In this document: one piece after another, positions 26,783 through 36,792 of the stretch
How the letters are laid out: every line of letters begins with the position of its first letter
How positions within the stretch are numbered: the stretch's first letter is position 1
From: Bacteroidota bacterium
Lineage (GTDB): Bacteria > Bacteroidota > Bacteroidia > Chitinophagales > Chitinophagaceae
Assembly (NCBI GenBank): GCA_947448725.1
Contig: CANFOM010000016.1
Span: 1-59,643 of the forward strand
Reading direction: 5' to 3'
Length of the DNA stretch: 59,643 nt
Made by a program: the position numbers and the translations under genes
Notes under the pieces: model-generated
Databases searched by the model: none
What the model was told of the DNA's origin: nothing
What the model saw: the letters and a program-made list of their open reading frames with translations, nothing else

Positions 26783-26803
26783 ATTAGTGTGGTCCACACT
26801 AAT
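26783..26803. repeat. Perfect 10-bp-arm palindrome at the module junction
   Basis: ATTAGTGTGG (26783-26792), one central T, and CCACACTAAT (26794-26803). It lies eight bases after the regulator stop. There is no T-run after it, so it is either a terminator of atypical form or a dimeric protein-binding site. The right arm plus flank (GGTCCACACTAATT) recurs at 57159-57172. The rest of the 178-base gap up to 26952 holds no gene that I can see. Confidence 0.7.
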
Positions 26804-26932
26804 TTGGAGTATTCGCAGATAGTTGTAATTCATTAATAACATGATAATCAAGTACTTTACATGTTCGATTTATTGTTTATGGGTTACCAGAAAAGGTTGA
26901 AAAATAGGTTAAATGTGCGCAGTTTTGTGCGA

Positions 26933-26940
26933 TATTTTTA
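26933..26940 (+). promoter_or_regulatory. Possible -7 box before gmd
   Basis: TATTTTTA, one mismatch from TAnnTTTG and identical to the -7 box of the 20443 operon, lies 12 bases before the gmd start. No good TTTG is present at the usual distance upstream, so the promoter is only tentative. Confidence 0.35.
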
Positions 26941-26952
26941 AGAATAATATAC

Positions 26953-28041
26953 ATGAAAAAAGCAATTATTACAGGAATTACAGGTCAAGATGGAGCATAT
27001 TTGGCTGAGTTCTTATTGAAAAAAGGTTACGAGGTACATGGAATTAAAAGAAGGTCCTCTTTGTTTAATACACAAAGAATTGATCACATTTATGTAGATC
27101 CACATATACCTGATAGACACCTACATTTACATTATGGTGATTTAACTGATAGTACAAACCTAATACGTATTATTCAAGAAGTTCAACCTGATGAAATTTA
27201 CAACTTGGCTGCTATGAGTCATGTGCATGTAAGTTTTGAAGAACCAGAATATACGGCAAATGCAGATGGTATTGGTACATTGAGGATTTTAGAAGCAGTT
27301 CGTTTATTAGGTTTAACTAATAAAACAAAAATATACCAAGCATCTACTTCGGAATTATATGGATTAGTACAAGCAGTACCTCAATCTGAAACTACACCTT
27401 TCTATCCACGTTCTCCTTATGCTGTTGCAAAATTATATGCATATTGGATTACAGTAAACTATAGAGAGGCGTATAACATGTATGCGTGTAATGGTATTTT
27501 GTTTAATCACGAATCACCACAAAGAGGGGAAACTTTTGTAACTAGAAAAATTACAAGAGCAACAGCAAAAATTGTATTAGGTATGGACAAGTGTTTGTAC
27601 TTGGGTAATTTAGATGCAAAAAGAGACTGGGGACATGCAAAAGATTATATAGAAGGAATGTATTTGATATTACAACAAGAAAAACCAGAAGACTTTGTTT
27701 TAGCAACTGGAATCACTACTACCATTCGTGATTTTGTAAAAATGAGTTTTGCCGAATTAGGAATTGAATTAGGGTTTAGAGGAAAGGATGAAGCAGAAGA
27801 AGGTTATGTTGTAAAAAACACTGGTGAATACAAACTTGAAGAAGGTAGTATAGTTGTTAAAGTAGATCCTAAATATTATAGACCAACAGAAGTTGATTTG
27901 TTAATTGGAGATCCAACTAAAGCAATGACTCAATTAGGTTGGAAACCTAAATATGACTTAGCGGCACTAGTTAAAGAAATGGTAGCGAGTGATGTTTCTT
28001 TATTTAAAAAGGAATTGTATATCAAACAAAGTGGATTATAA
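26953..28041 (+). CDS. gmd: GDP-mannose 4,6-dehydratase
   Basis: Cytoplasmic enzyme converting GDP-D-mannose to GDP-4-keto-6-deoxy-D-mannose, the first step to GDP-L-fucose. The N-terminus [20 protein letters not shown] is the Gmd Rossmann signature, followed by [18 protein letters not shown]. Catalytic Ser/Thr lies in [10 protein letters not shown] and the Tyr/Lys pair in [28 protein letters not shown] and [18 protein letters not shown] are family hallmarks. Length 362 is standard. It opens module 2 and is followed after two bases by fcl. GDP-4-keto-6-deoxymannose could also feed other 6-deoxysugar branches. Confidence 0.97.
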   Translation: MKKAIITGITGQDGAYLAEFLLKKGYEVHGIKRRSSLFNTQRIDHIYVDPHIPDRHLHLHYGDLTDSTNLIRIIQEVQPDEIYNLAAMSHVHVSFEEPEYTANADGIGTLRILEAVRLLGLTNKTKIYQASTSELYGLVQAVPQSETTPFYPRSPYAVAKLYAYWITVNYREAYNMYACNGILFNHESPQRGETFVTRKITRATAKIVLGMDKCLYLGNLDAKRDWGHAKDYIEGMYLILQQEKPEDFVLATGITTTIRDFVKMSFAELGIELGFRGKDEAEEGYVVKNTGEYKLEEGSIVVKVDPKYYRPTEVDLLIGDPTKAMTQLGWKPKYDLAALVKEMVASDVSLFKKELYIKQSGL

Positions 28042-28043
28042 GT

Positions 28044-28985
28044 ATGGAACAAACCGCTAAAATATATATTGCTGGACACAGAGGAATGGTAGGTTCAGGT
28101 TTAGAGCGTAAACTAAGAAAGGAGGGGTATAACAATATTGTTACTAAAACTTCTAGTGAATTAGATTTAAGAAATCAGCAAGCTGTTAATGAATTCTTTG
28201 AAAAAGAAAAACCTGATTACGTAATACTTGCTGCAGCAAAAGTTGGGGGCATTCATGCCAATAACACATATAGAGCAGAATTTATCTACGACAACTTAAT
28301 GATTGAAGCTAATGTTATTCATGCTGCTTATATGAATAAGGTTACTAAATTATTGTTTTTAGGTTCGTCATGTATATATCCTAAAATGGCTCCACAGCCA
28401 TTAAAAGAAGAATACTTGTTAAGTGGCTATTTAGAACCAACTAATCAACCTTATGCTATTGCAAAAATAGCAGGTATTGAAATGTGTGATAGCTATAGAG
28501 CTCAGTATGGTTGTAATTTTATATCTGCAATGCCTACTAATTTGTATGGCACGAATGATAATTACCATCCCGAAAATTCTCATGTACTACCTGCGCTAAT
28601 TAGAAGAATTGTTTTAGCAAAAAAAAACAATGAACCAAATGTTACAATTTGGGGAACCGGAACCCCTAGAAGAGAGTTTTTACACGTTGATGATTTAGCA
28701 GATGCTTGTTATTTTTTATTGCAGAATTACAATGAAAAGGGTTTAGTAAACATAGGATGGGGTGAAGATGTGACTATAAAGGAATTAGCTAATTTGATTA
28801 CTTCGGAAATTGACTATAAAGGAAAAATTATTTTTGATATTTCAAAGCCGGATGGAACTATGAGAAAATTAATGGATACACAAAAATTAAATTCATTAGG
28901 TTGGTTTCCTATGATCAAATTAGATGAAGGAATCCGAAAAACCATTTCTGAATATATAAAAATTTATGATGCAACTTTTAAATAA
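28044..28985 (+). CDS. fcl: GDP-L-fucose synthase
   Basis: Bifunctional 3,5-epimerase/4-reductase that makes GDP-L-fucose from the Gmd product. [18 protein letters not shown] is the nucleotide-binding motif. [52 protein letters not shown] (Tyr/Lys pair) and [19 protein letters not shown] are diagnostic for the family. At 313 residues it has normal length. Its 3' end overlaps the next gene by 20 bp. Confidence 0.96.
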   Translation: MEQTAKIYIAGHRGMVGSGLERKLRKEGYNNIVTKTSSELDLRNQQAVNEFFEKEKPDYVILAAAKVGGIHANNTYRAEFIYDNLMIEANVIHAAYMNKVTKLLFLGSSCIYPKMAPQPLKEEYLLSGYLEPTNQPYAIAKIAGIEMCDSYRAQYGCNFISAMPTNLYGTNDNYHPENSHVLPALIRRIVLAKKNNEPNVTIWGTGTPRREFLHVDDLADACYFLLQNYNEKGLVNIGWGEDVTIKELANLITSEIDYKGKIIFDISKPDGTMRKLMDTQKLNSLGWFPMIKLDEGIRKTISEYIKIYDATFK

Positions 28986-30231
28986 AAATATTGCCATTAT
29001 AGGCTTGGGATATGTTGGATTGCCTCTAGCGGTTGAATTTGGGAAAAAATACAATGTTATTGGTTTCGACATTGATGAATTTAGAATAAATGATTTAAAG
29101 AAAGGAATTGATAAGACAAAAGAAACAGTAAAGTCTGATATTGAATCTTCAAAATATCTCAAATTTTCTTCTCAAGTAACAGATTTAAGTAATTCTAACA
29201 TTTTTATTGTAACAGTACCAACACCAATAAATCAATTTAAATCTCCAGACTTGGGACCACTTCTAAATGCTTCTAAAATGTTGGGTACTGTTTTAAAAAA
29301 AGACGATATTGTTATTTATGAAAGCACTGTATATCCAGGATGTACAGAAGAAGAATGCGTTCCTGTATTAGAAAAGTCAAGTGGGTTGGTTTTTAATAAA
29401 GATTTCTATTGCGGCTATTCTCCAGAAAGAATAAATCCAGGAGATAAAATAAACACGCTTACAAAAATACAAAAAGTTACATCTGGATCTACAAAAGAAA
29501 TTTCAATCATTGTGGATGAACTGTATAAAAGTATAATACAAGCTGGCACACACTTAGCACCATCAATTAAGGTTGCTGAAGCTAGTAAGGCGATAGAAAA
29601 TGCTCAGCGTGATGTTAATATTTCATTTGTTAATGAATTAGCATTAATCTTTGATAGAATTGGAATAGATACTCAAGATGTTTTAGATGCGGCGGGAACT
29701 AAATGGAATTTTTTAAAATATAAACCAGGATTAGTTGGAGGTCATTGTATCGGCGTTGATCCGTATTATTTAGCACATAAAGCTGAAAGCCTTGGATATT
29801 ATCCACAAGTAATACTAAGTGGTCGTAGGGTTAACGATAACATGGGTATGTTTGTAGCGAATAAAGTAGTAAAGCTTATGATACAAAAAGGAATAACAAT
29901 AAAGGGAGCAAACGTTTTGGTAATGGGAGTTACATTTAAAGAAAACTGTCCTGATATTCGTAATTCTAAAGTTGTTGATATTGTAAATGAATTGAATCAA
30001 TTTGATTTAAAAGTTGATGTATTTGATCCTCATGTTGATGAAATTCAGGTTATGCATGAGTATAATATTAAGATTGTTAAAGAATTAAAGCAATATGACG
30101 CAGTTGTGTTAGCAGTGTCACATAATGAATTTTTGACCTTAGACTTTCAAAGTCTAAAGAAAAGTAATAGTTCCGTTATTTATGACATTAAATCTGTACT
30201 AGATAGGTCTCAAATCACATCAAGGTTATAG
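28966..30231 (+). CDS. UDP-N-acetylhexosamine 6-dehydrogenase (TviB/WbpO/WbpA type)
   Basis: UDP-sugar dehydrogenase that oxidises C6 of a UDP-HexNAc to a uronic acid. [20 protein letters not shown] is the NAD site, [18 protein letters not shown] and [12 protein letters not shown] are family motifs, and the active-site Cys lies in [35 protein letters not shown] is the C-terminal UDP-binding signature. The N-terminal region looks like TviB/WbpO. The following three genes match WbpE, WbpD and WbpB, which suggests that the product enters a UDP-GlcNAc(3NAc)A pathway as WbpA does. The start could be ATG 28966 or 28969. Confidence 0.92.
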   Translation: MMQLLNKNIAIIGLGYVGLPLAVEFGKKYNVIGFDIDEFRINDLKKGIDKTKETVKSDIESSKYLKFSSQVTDLSNSNIFIVTVPTPINQFKSPDLGPLLNASKMLGTVLKKDDIVIYESTVYPGCTEEECVPVLEKSSGLVFNKDFYCGYSPERINPGDKINTLTKIQKVTSGSTKEISIIVDELYKSIIQAGTHLAPSIKVAEASKAIENAQRDVNISFVNELALIFDRIGIDTQDVLDAAGTKWNFLKYKPGLVGGHCIGVDPYYLAHKAESLGYYPQVILSGRRVNDNMGMFVANKVVKLMIQKGITIKGANVLVMGVTFKENCPDIRNSKVVDIVNELNQFDLKVDVFDPHVDEIQVMHEYNIKIVKELKQYDAVVLAVSHNEFLTLDFQSLKKSNSSVIYDIKSVLDRSQITSRL

Positions 30232-30271
30232 AATGGAATTACAACTATTTTAAATTGAACTAATTTACTTC

Positions 30272-31393
30272 ATGGAAAATATCCAAATGGTTGATTTAAA
30301 AAATCAATACTTAAAAATAAAAAATGAAATTGATGATGCCATAATTAATTGTGTTGAAAATACCCAATTCATTAATGGTCCATCCGTTAATACATTTCAA
30401 AATGCATTGCAATCTTATTTAAATGTAAAACATGTAATTCCGTGTGCAAATGGAACAGATTCGTTACAAATAGCTATGATGGCGCTTGATTTAAAACCTG
30501 GAGATGAAGTTATTTGCCCTGCTTTCACTTACGTTGCAACTGCCGAAGTAATTGGATTATTAGGTCTAATTCCAGTTATGGTAGATGTGGATCCTAATAC
30601 TTTTAATATAACGGCAGAAATTATAGAGCAAGCAATTACCACAAAAACAAAGGCAATTGTACCTGTACATTTATATGGTCAATCTTGTGACATGGAACCT
30701 ATAATTAATTTGGCAAAGAAACACAAACTATTTATTATTGAAGATAATGCTCAAGCAATTGGATCAGAATATACATTCAGTGATGGAACTAGAGCAAAGA
30801 CAGGTACTATGGGAGATATTGGTAGTATATCATTCTTCCCTTCAAAAAATCTTGGTTGTTTTGGAGATGGTGGAGCATTAACCACTAACAACGATGAATT
30901 GGCATATAAAATGAGAATGATTGCTAATCATGGTCAGGAAGTTAAGTATTTTCATAAAATTTTGGGTTGTAATTCTCGTTTAGATACAATTCAGGCAGCT
31001 ATATTAAATGTTAAGCTAAAAAAACTCGACGAATACATAGATTCAAGAAATCAAATGTCAAAATATTATGATCTAAAATTAGAAAGTAATAAAAAAGTAC
31101 AAATACCAGTTAGGCAAAAAAATAGTAATCACGTGTTTCATCAGTATACGTTGAGAGTTAAAGATGGCGCACGTAATGATTTGCAAAAATATTTGTCAGT
31201 ACACAAAATTCCCTCAATGATTTATTACCCATTTCCCTTATATAAACAACCGGCATTTGAAAAGTATGTCCCTTTTGATTTTGTAATTCCTAATGTTGAA
31301 CAGCTTTGCAGCGAGGTGATATCAATCCCAATTCATACTGAGATTAACCTTGAACATATGAATTATATCTGTGAAAAAATTAATCAATTTTAA
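30272..31393 (+). CDS. PLP-dependent sugar aminotransferase (WbpE/WlbC-like)
   Basis: DegT/DnrJ/EryC1/StrS-family aminotransferase, expected to add the 3-amino group to a UDP-3-keto-GlcNAc uronic acid. The N-terminus IQMVDLKNQYLKIKNEIDDA is the typical family opening. CANGTDSLQIAMMALDL, DEVICPAFTYVATAE, IIEDNAQAIGSEY and SFFPSKNLGCFGDGGAL (PLP Lys192) are all present. At 373 residues it has normal length. It shares one base (TAATG) with the next gene. The neighbours encode the expected N-acetyltransferase and 3-oxidoreductase, which makes the WbpE-type role more likely than a Quip4N or perosamine aminotransferase. Confidence 0.92.
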   Translation: MENIQMVDLKNQYLKIKNEIDDAIINCVENTQFINGPSVNTFQNALQSYLNVKHVIPCANGTDSLQIAMMALDLKPGDEVICPAFTYVATAEVIGLLGLIPVMVDVDPNTFNITAEIIEQAITTKTKAIVPVHLYGQSCDMEPIINLAKKHKLFIIEDNAQAIGSEYTFSDGTRAKTGTMGDIGSISFFPSKNLGCFGDGGALTTNNDELAYKMRMIANHGQEVKYFHKILGCNSRLDTIQAAILNVKLKKLDEYIDSRNQMSKYYDLKLESNKKVQIPVRQKNSNHVFHQYTLRVKDGARNDLQKYLSVHKIPSMIYYPFPLYKQPAFEKYVPFDFVIPNVEQLCSEVISIPIHTEINLEHMNYICEKINQF

Positions 31394-31965
31394 TGAAATA
31401 CTTCGCACACTCTTCTGCAGTAATTGATGAAGGTTCTATCATTGGCGAGAACACAAAAATTTGGCATTTTAGTCATATAATGACAAATTCAAAAATTGGG
31501 AATAATTGTAATATAGGGCAAAATGTTGTCATATCTCCAGATGTTATTATCGGTAATAATGTAAAAATTCAAAATAATGTTTCTGTTTATACTGGTGTAA
31601 TATGCGAGGATGATGTTTTTTTAGGACCATCAATGGTTTTTACCAATGTTATTAATCCAAGAAGTTCTATTAATAGAAAAGAAGAATTTTTAAAAACAAA
31701 TGTTGGGAAAGGCGCAAGCATTGGTGCTAATGCTACTATTATTTGTGGAAATAATATTGGCAATTTTGCATTAATTGGTGCTGGCGCTGTAGTGACAAAA
31801 GAAATACCTGATTTTGCATTAGTAGTAGGAAACCCTGCTCGTCAAATTGGTTGGGTAGATGAAGCTGGAAATAAGTTAATTTTCAATGAACAAGGAATTG
31901 CTCAAATTGAATATGAAAATCAAGAGTATAAGATTGAAAATGGGAAAGTACATAGAATAAAATAA
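31393..31965 (+). CDS. Hexapeptide sugar N-acetyltransferase (WbpD/WlbB-like)
   Basis: Left-handed beta-helix acetyltransferase of 190 residues. Repeated hexapeptides with I/V at every sixth position run from about residue 15 to 150 (IGENTKIWHFSHIM, IGNNCNIGQNVVI, IGNNVKIQNNVSVY). VGKGASIGANATIICGNNIG and GAGAVVTKEIPDFALVVGNPARQIGW are hallmarks of WlbB/WbpD, which acetylates the 3-amino group of UDP-GlcNAc3NA. Start and stop are tightly packed with its pathway neighbours, and a ten-base gap precedes the oxidoreductase gene. Confidence 0.93.
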   Translation: MKYFAHSSAVIDEGSIIGENTKIWHFSHIMTNSKIGNNCNIGQNVVISPDVIIGNNVKIQNNVSVYTGVICEDDVFLGPSMVFTNVINPRSSINRKEEFLKTNVGKGASIGANATIICGNNIGNFALIGAGAVVTKEIPDFALVVGNPARQIGWVDEAGNKLIFNEQGIAQIEYENQEYKIENGKVHRIK

Positions 31966-31975
31966 ATTTAGAATT

Positions 31976-32983
31976 ATGAAAATAAAATTTGCTGTAGTTG
32001 GTTGCGGGCATATTGGAAAACGACATGCGGAAATGATTGGTAGAAATTCAGAATCAGAATTAGTTGCACTTGTTGATACAAAACCGAAAAATTTATTAGA
32101 TGTTGAAAAATTTGGTGTACCATTTTATAATAGTTTAACCGAATTATTAGATGCAAATTTAGATATAGATGTAATTAATATTGCAACACCGAATGGATTT
32201 CATTCAGCTCATGCTATACAATGTTTAGATTCTGGAAAACATGTGGTTATTGAAAAGCCAATAGCATTAAGTAAAAATGATGCAGAAAATGTTATTTATA
32301 AAGCTTTAAATGTTCACAAGCATGTATTTGCTGTGATGCAAAATAGATATTCTCCACCTTCAATTTGGATAAAAGATTTAATAGATTCTGGTAAGCTTGG
32401 CAAAATTTACATTGTACAACTTAATTGTTACTGGAATAGAGATGAACGATATTATACCAGTGATTCTTGGCATGGTAGTAAGGAATTAGATGGAGGAACC
32501 TTGTTTACTCAATTTTCACATTTTATTGATATTTTGTATTGGTTGTTCGGCGACATTAACAATATAAAAACAAAATTTAACAACTTTAATCACTCAACTC
32601 TAACAGATTTTGAAGATTCTGGGTTCATTACTTTTGATTTTATAAAAAATGGGGGAATGGGCTCTGTCAACTATTCAACATCTGTGTGGAACCAAAATTT
32701 AGAGAGTAGTATGACCATTATTGCAGAGCAAGGATCAGTAAAAATTGGTGGACAATACATGGACAAGGTTGAATATTGTCATATTAAAGATTATATAATG
32801 CCCGAGTTAAATCCAACTAATCCAGGAAATGATTATGGGGCGTATAAAGGTTCTGCTCAAAACCATAATTATGTAATTGAAAATGTAGTAGATGTAATAA
32901 AGGGAAGAACTACAATAACAACTAATGCACTTGAAGGGTTAAAAGTTGTTGAAATTATTGAAACGATTTATCAAGGTATGTAA
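31976..32983 (+). CDS. Gfo/Idh/MocA sugar 3-oxidoreductase (WbpB/WlbA-like)
   Basis: NAD-dependent oxidoreductase, expected to oxidise C3 of UDP-GlcNAc uronic acid before transamination. FAVVGCGHIGKRHAEMIGR is the Rossmann motif. INIATPNGFHSAHAIQCLDSG and HVVIEKPIAL (catalytic Lys in EKP) are typical of the family, and ELDGGTLFTQFSHFIDILYW lies in the substrate domain. With the three preceding genes it completes a WbpA-WbpE-WbpD-WbpB set for UDP-2,3-diacetamido-2,3-dideoxy-D-glucuronic acid. No WbpI-type C2 epimerase was found, so the D-gluco product is the simplest reading. Confidence 0.9.
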   Translation: MKIKFAVVGCGHIGKRHAEMIGRNSESELVALVDTKPKNLLDVEKFGVPFYNSLTELLDANLDIDVINIATPNGFHSAHAIQCLDSGKHVVIEKPIALSKNDAENVIYKALNVHKHVFAVMQNRYSPPSIWIKDLIDSGKLGKIYIVQLNCYWNRDERYYTSDSWHGSKELDGGTLFTQFSHFIDILYWLFGDINNIKTKFNNFNHSTLTDFEDSGFITFDFIKNGGMGSVNYSTSVWNQNLESSMTIIAEQGSVKIGGQYMDKVEYCHIKDYIMPELNPTNPGNDYGAYKGSAQNHNYVIENVVDVIKGRTTITTNALEGLKVVEIIETIYQGM

Positions 32984-32985
32984 AA

Positions 32986-34398
32986 TTGAGAAAATCATTT
33001 TCAAAGGCTCTTTTTTTTGTAAAAAATAAAATTAACACAAACCCATTTGTTTTAGTTTCAATTTTTTCACAAATTATTGTATTGATAATTTCCATTTTTA
33101 CATGGAAATATTTAAATATAAATGATTTTGGAACTCTATCCATTTTGGAATTTTATTCCTTAATTTGTGTATCATTATTTGGAATTTCTTCTGAACAATT
33201 AATTGTACGAGATTATTATAAATGGAGAGATCGAGTTAAAAAATATTATGTAGGAAACGTTTTACTAATTAATTGGGGCTCTTCAATTATATTATTTTCA
33301 ATAATTGCATATTTATCATATAGTTTCCCAGTCTTTAGTATTCCATTTAATCTGATTTTTTTAAATTTATTGGGGGCACTTTTACAAAGTACTTCATTAG
33401 TCCCATTTTCCTTAATAAGATTTAGGTCAAATGTTAAAGAATATATTATATATATGTTTTTTTCAAGTGTATTTCGTGCAATTGTTTCATACATTTTCGT
33501 TGCAATTCTTAATCAAGGTGTTTATGGTCTTTTAATTGCACAAGTTTATGCAGGTGTTGCGCTTTTAATTGGGAATGTGATCTATTTATTACCAAAAACT
33601 AAATTCATTATCAGTAAAAGAATTTTAAATGAAATAAGAAAATTTTGTTATCCTCTAATTCCTTCAACAATATTAGCAAATTTTTCAAGTGTGGTTTTTA
33701 GATTTATACTTGGAAAATATTCAACGCTAGAAATTAATGGATATTATAATATTGCAAATAAACTATCGAGTCCAATTACTTCATTGCATACAGCGCTTAA
33801 GGTGACATATGTGCCGAGCATAGTATCTTTAGACAGTGAAAATTTAGAAAACAATAAAGAGAAAATTGCGAATCTATCTAAGAAATATTTTAATATTTTA
33901 TTTTTAGTTACATTACTAATAGTACTGTTTTTGACTGAACTTGTCAAGTTTTTATTACCAGGTATAGATGTTGCTTCTGTTAAAGTAATTTCATTTTTTA
34001 TAGTAATTATATACATAACCACTTGTCAGTTGTATTTTAGTTTTGGCATTTTCTTGTCTCGAAAAACAAAGTATCAGTTTTTACCAAATTTATTTAATGT
34101 TACATTATTGTTTTTCCCTGGAATATATCTTATTATAAATTACGATACTTTGGGAATCTATTTTGAAGAACTTTTGAGGGTTTTAGTTTCAAGTGCTATG
34201 GCCTATTATTTATCAATAAAGTTTTATAAACTTAAGTCTAATATTTTTTACTATCTCATTGCTATTTTGTTACTGATGTTGGTTACTCAAGTAAATTTTT
34301 CATTTTTTAACAAAAGCTATATTTATTTAATATTTTTAGTTAAATCTGCTTTATTCATTTATACAACTTTTTTATTCATCAATAAAAAATTTATTTAG
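32986..34398 (+). CDS. Second Wzx-like polysaccharide flippase
   Basis: Polytopic membrane protein of 470 residues with about fourteen hydrophobic helices, of the oligosaccharide-flippase (polysaccharide_synt) superfamily. It would export the undecaprenyl-linked repeat unit of module 2. The start is a TTG two bases after the upstream stop (MRKSFSKALFFVKNKIN), directly before the first helix. A typical mid-protein segment is YPLIPSTILANFSSVVFRFILGKY, the family-type start of the second half. It differs clearly from the flippase at 5128. Confidence 0.85.
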   Translation: MRKSFSKALFFVKNKINTNPFVLVSIFSQIIVLIISIFTWKYLNINDFGTLSILEFYSLICVSLFGISSEQLIVRDYYKWRDRVKKYYVGNVLLINWGSSIILFSIIAYLSYSFPVFSIPFNLIFLNLLGALLQSTSLVPFSLIRFRSNVKEYIIYMFFSSVFRAIVSYIFVAILNQGVYGLLIAQVYAGVALLIGNVIYLLPKTKFIISKRILNEIRKFCYPLIPSTILANFSSVVFRFILGKYSTLEINGYYNIANKLSSPITSLHTALKVTYVPSIVSLDSENLENNKEKIANLSKKYFNILFLVTLLIVLFLTELVKFLLPGIDVASVKVISFFIVIIYITTCQLYFSFGIFLSRKTKYQFLPNLFNVTLLFFPGIYLIINYDTLGIYFEELLRVLVSSAMAYYLSIKFYKLKSNIFYYLIAILLLMLVTQVNFSFFNKSYIYLIFLVKSALFIYTTFLFINKKFI

Positions 34399-34421
34399 TT
34401 AAATTTATCATATTAAAAATT

Positions 34422-35237
34422 ATGAAATTCATTAAAAAATTAATAGAAATCTGCATTGTAGCAATCGTTTATCTAGTTAGGCTGTTTCCTAATAAAGTCA
34501 AAGTTTTAATACTTGAAAAATTTCAATTTCAAGATAAAGTTGATTATTTAAAATCTAATATCTATATACACGTCACCTCTAAAATTAGTCTTTCAAGATT
34601 AAAAAGCGTTAGTAAAGAACCAAAAACAGTTGAATGGATAGAAAATTATTTTAAAGCTAATGATACATTTTTTGATGTAGGTGCCAATGTAGGTGCTTAT
34701 TCTTTAATTGCTGCTTCTTTGGGTAGGAATATTAAGGTGTATTCGTTCGAGCCGGTACCAGGAACATTCTATGAATTATGTTCTAATATTAAGATGAACT
34801 CATTACAGGGTTCAATTGTGCCAGTTAATACTTGTCTGAGTAATAATGATAAGATTACATTGTTTACTATGAGTTCGTTAGATGGGGGAGCTGGATTGCA
34901 TAAAGGACTTGAGGGTGATGATGGACAAAAAGAAAACAGCCTAGATTTTAAGTATTTTACTTCTATTTATAAGTTAGATACTCTTGTTGAAAAGTTCCAA
35001 TTCCCCATTCCAAATCATATAAAAGTTGATGTTGATGGCCATGAATTAGGTGTACTGCAAGGCGCTATCAATACTTTGTCTAACCAAAAGGTTAAATCAA
35101 TTCAAATTGAAGTTGATGAAAATATTCAAAGTGGTAAGGAAATTGTAGATTTTATCCTCAAAATGGGTTTCAATATAAACGAAAAAAATCTCCACCCAGA
35201 CACTAAAAATACTTACGACTATATATTCATAAAATAA
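34422..35237 (+). CDS. FkbM-family methyltransferase
   Basis: SAM-dependent O-methyltransferase of 271 residues. A hydrophobic N-terminal segment (LIEICIVAIVYLVRLF) may bind the membrane. The FkbM core follows: the SAM motif FFDVGANVGAYSLIAASLG, the acidic loop VYSFEPVPGTFYELCSNI, then KVDVDGHELGVLQGA and IQIEVDENIQ. It probably methylates a hydroxyl of a sugar in the module 2 repeat unit. It sits alone between the flippase and the ulosonic-acid genes with short gaps on each side, so its substrate cannot be inferred. Confidence 0.88.
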   Translation: MKFIKKLIEICIVAIVYLVRLFPNKVKVLILEKFQFQDKVDYLKSNIYIHVTSKISLSRLKSVSKEPKTVEWIENYFKANDTFFDVGANVGAYSLIAASLGRNIKVYSFEPVPGTFYELCSNIKMNSLQGSIVPVNTCLSNNDKITLFTMSSLDGGAGLHKGLEGDDGQKENSLDFKYFTSIYKLDTLVEKFQFPIPNHIKVDVDGHELGVLQGAINTLSNQKVKSIQIEVDENIQSGKEIVDFILKMGFNINEKNLHPDTKNTYDYIFIK

Positions 35238-35254
35238 AATTAAATAAATAGATT

Positions 35255-36295
35255 ATGTTCAATGTAAAAGAATTGTCAGAAAAATCGATTGTAATTGCTG
35301 AAATCGGTCAGAATCACCAAGGTGATCTTGATATGGCGTTAGACTATATTAAAACTTTTGCCGCGGCCGGTGCTGATGTTGTAAAATTCCAAACAAGAGA
35401 TAATAAGTTCTTGTTTTCGGAAGATGCTTATAATGCTCCTTATTCTAGTGAAAATGCTTTTGATGATATTTATGGATTACATCGAGAAAAATTAGAGCTT
35501 AAGTTAGAATGGTATCCATCAATAATTGAGACTTGTAGGAAGTATGATGTAAAATTTATGTGTACTCCTTTTGATGAAAATAGTCTAGAATTTTTGGTTA
35601 ATTCAGGGGTTGATATATTAAAAATAGCTTCCTTTGATTTGGGGAATTTACCTTTTATAAATCGAATCGCAAAAGCAAAAATTCCAACTGTGATTAGTAT
35701 TGGAGGTGGTAATAGTAAACAAATAAGTTCTAGTGTAAATACACTTTTAGAACATCTTACTAAAGAACAAATTGCTATTTTACATTGTGTCTCTGAGTAT
35801 CCTTGTGATGCTAGTAAATTAGGTTTGGATAATATTGAAAATTTAATAAAAGATTTTGACGGTATAACTATTGGATTATCAGATCATTTTAATGGTATAT
35901 TATCTGGTCCGTTAGGTTATATTAAAGGGGCTAGAGTTTTTGAAAAACATGTTACACTTAATAGATCTTTAAAAGGTACTGATCATAGTTTTGCTTTGGA
36001 ACCTGATGGATTTAGAAAATTTGTAAGAGATATCCATAGAACTCCTGTTATGATGAAACCTAAATCCTCAAATGAAATTGGTAACGAACCTGTTTTTAAA
36101 AAACTTGGAAAATCATTAGTTGTTAATAAAGATTTAATTTCAGGTGAAGCACTTACTTTGGACAACCTTAGTGGTAAAATTTTTAGGGAGCAATTTATTC
36201 CAGTTAGAGAGTCAAATCAGGTTATTGGAAAAAAAGTAAATAGAGATATTAAAAAAGGGGAACAAATTCTTTACTCGGATATTCAAAATTTATGA
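35255..36295 (+). CDS. NeuB-family ulosonic acid synthase
   Basis: PEP-condensing sugar acid synthase (NeuB fold: TIM barrel plus C-terminal antifreeze-like SAF domain), 346 residues. VIAEIGQNHQGDLDMALDYI, GADVVKFQTRDN, FMCTPFDENSLEFL, ILHCVSEYPCDASKLGL, GLSDHFNGILSG, GARVFEKHVTLN and GTDHSFALEP match the catalytic barrel. FREQFIPVRESNQVIGKKV begins the SAF domain. The usual STGM-type strand is SIGGGNSK, a difference from sialic, legionaminic and pseudaminic synthases. It overlaps the phosphatase gene by four bases. The gene set lacks NeuC, LegC and PseC, so a canonical nonulosonic acid is not indicated. The acceptor aldehyde is unknown. Confidence 0.88.
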   Translation: MFNVKELSEKSIVIAEIGQNHQGDLDMALDYIKTFAAAGADVVKFQTRDNKFLFSEDAYNAPYSSENAFDDIYGLHREKLELKLEWYPSIIETCRKYDVKFMCTPFDENSLEFLVNSGVDILKIASFDLGNLPFINRIAKAKIPTVISIGGGNSKQISSSVNTLLEHLTKEQIAILHCVSEYPCDASKLGLDNIENLIKDFDGITIGLSDHFNGILSGPLGYIKGARVFEKHVTLNRSLKGTDHSFALEPDGFRKFVRDIHRTPVMMKPKSSNEIGNEPVFKKLGKSLVVNKDLISGEALTLDNLSGKIFREQFIPVRESNQVIGKKVNRDIKKGEQILYSDIQNL

Positions 36296-36780
36296 TAGAC
36301 AAAGATGTTCTTCAAGAAGTTAAATTAATTGCATTTGATTTCGATGGAGTGTTTACAGATAATAGTGTATTTACAGATCAATTTGGCGTAGAGTCAGTAA
36401 GGTGTTGGCGAAGTGATGGTATTGGCTTATCCAGATTATCTAAAATGGGTATAATTTCTGTTATAGTTTCTACAGAGTCTAATCCTGTTGTAAGTATGAG
36501 AGCTCAGAAATTGAAACTTCCATGTTTTCAAGCTATAGAAGACAAGGCTGAAGCAATTTTAGAAATTTGTAAAAATTATGGTATTTCTCCTATGAACACA
36601 ATGTTTGTAGGAAACGATATTAATGATATACCTGCCTTTAAAGTTGTTAAATTTCCAGTTGGTGTCAGTGATTCATATCCAGAAATCCTTCCGTATGTTC
36701 TATTCAGAACACAAAAGCCAGGTGGTTATGGGGCTGTTCGTGAAATTTGTGATTTGTTATTTAATTCTTTCTCTGAATAG
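36292..36780 (+). CDS. KdsC-like HAD phosphatase
   Basis: Small HAD hydrolase of 162 residues in the KdsC/YrbI class, which removes phosphate from Kdo-8-phosphate or, as a NeuA C-terminal domain, from related ulosonic acid phosphates. IAFDFDGVFTDNSV carries the Asp16/Asp18 nucleophile pair. SDGIGLSRLSKMGI, IVSTESNPVVSMRAQKL, KAEAILEICKNYGI and FVGNDINDIPAFKVV are the remaining HAD motifs. RTQKPGGYGAVREICDLL at the C-terminus is typical of KdsC. Coupling to the NeuB-like gene (ATGA overlap) suggests that it dephosphorylates that enzyme's product. Confidence 0.88.
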   Translation: MIDKDVLQEVKLIAFDFDGVFTDNSVFTDQFGVESVRCWRSDGIGLSRLSKMGIISVIVSTESNPVVSMRAQKLKLPCFQAIEDKAEAILEICKNYGISPMNTMFVGNDINDIPAFKVVKFPVGVSDSYPEILPYVLFRTQKPGGYGAVREICDLLFNSFSE

Positions 36781-36792
36781 TAATTTAAAATT

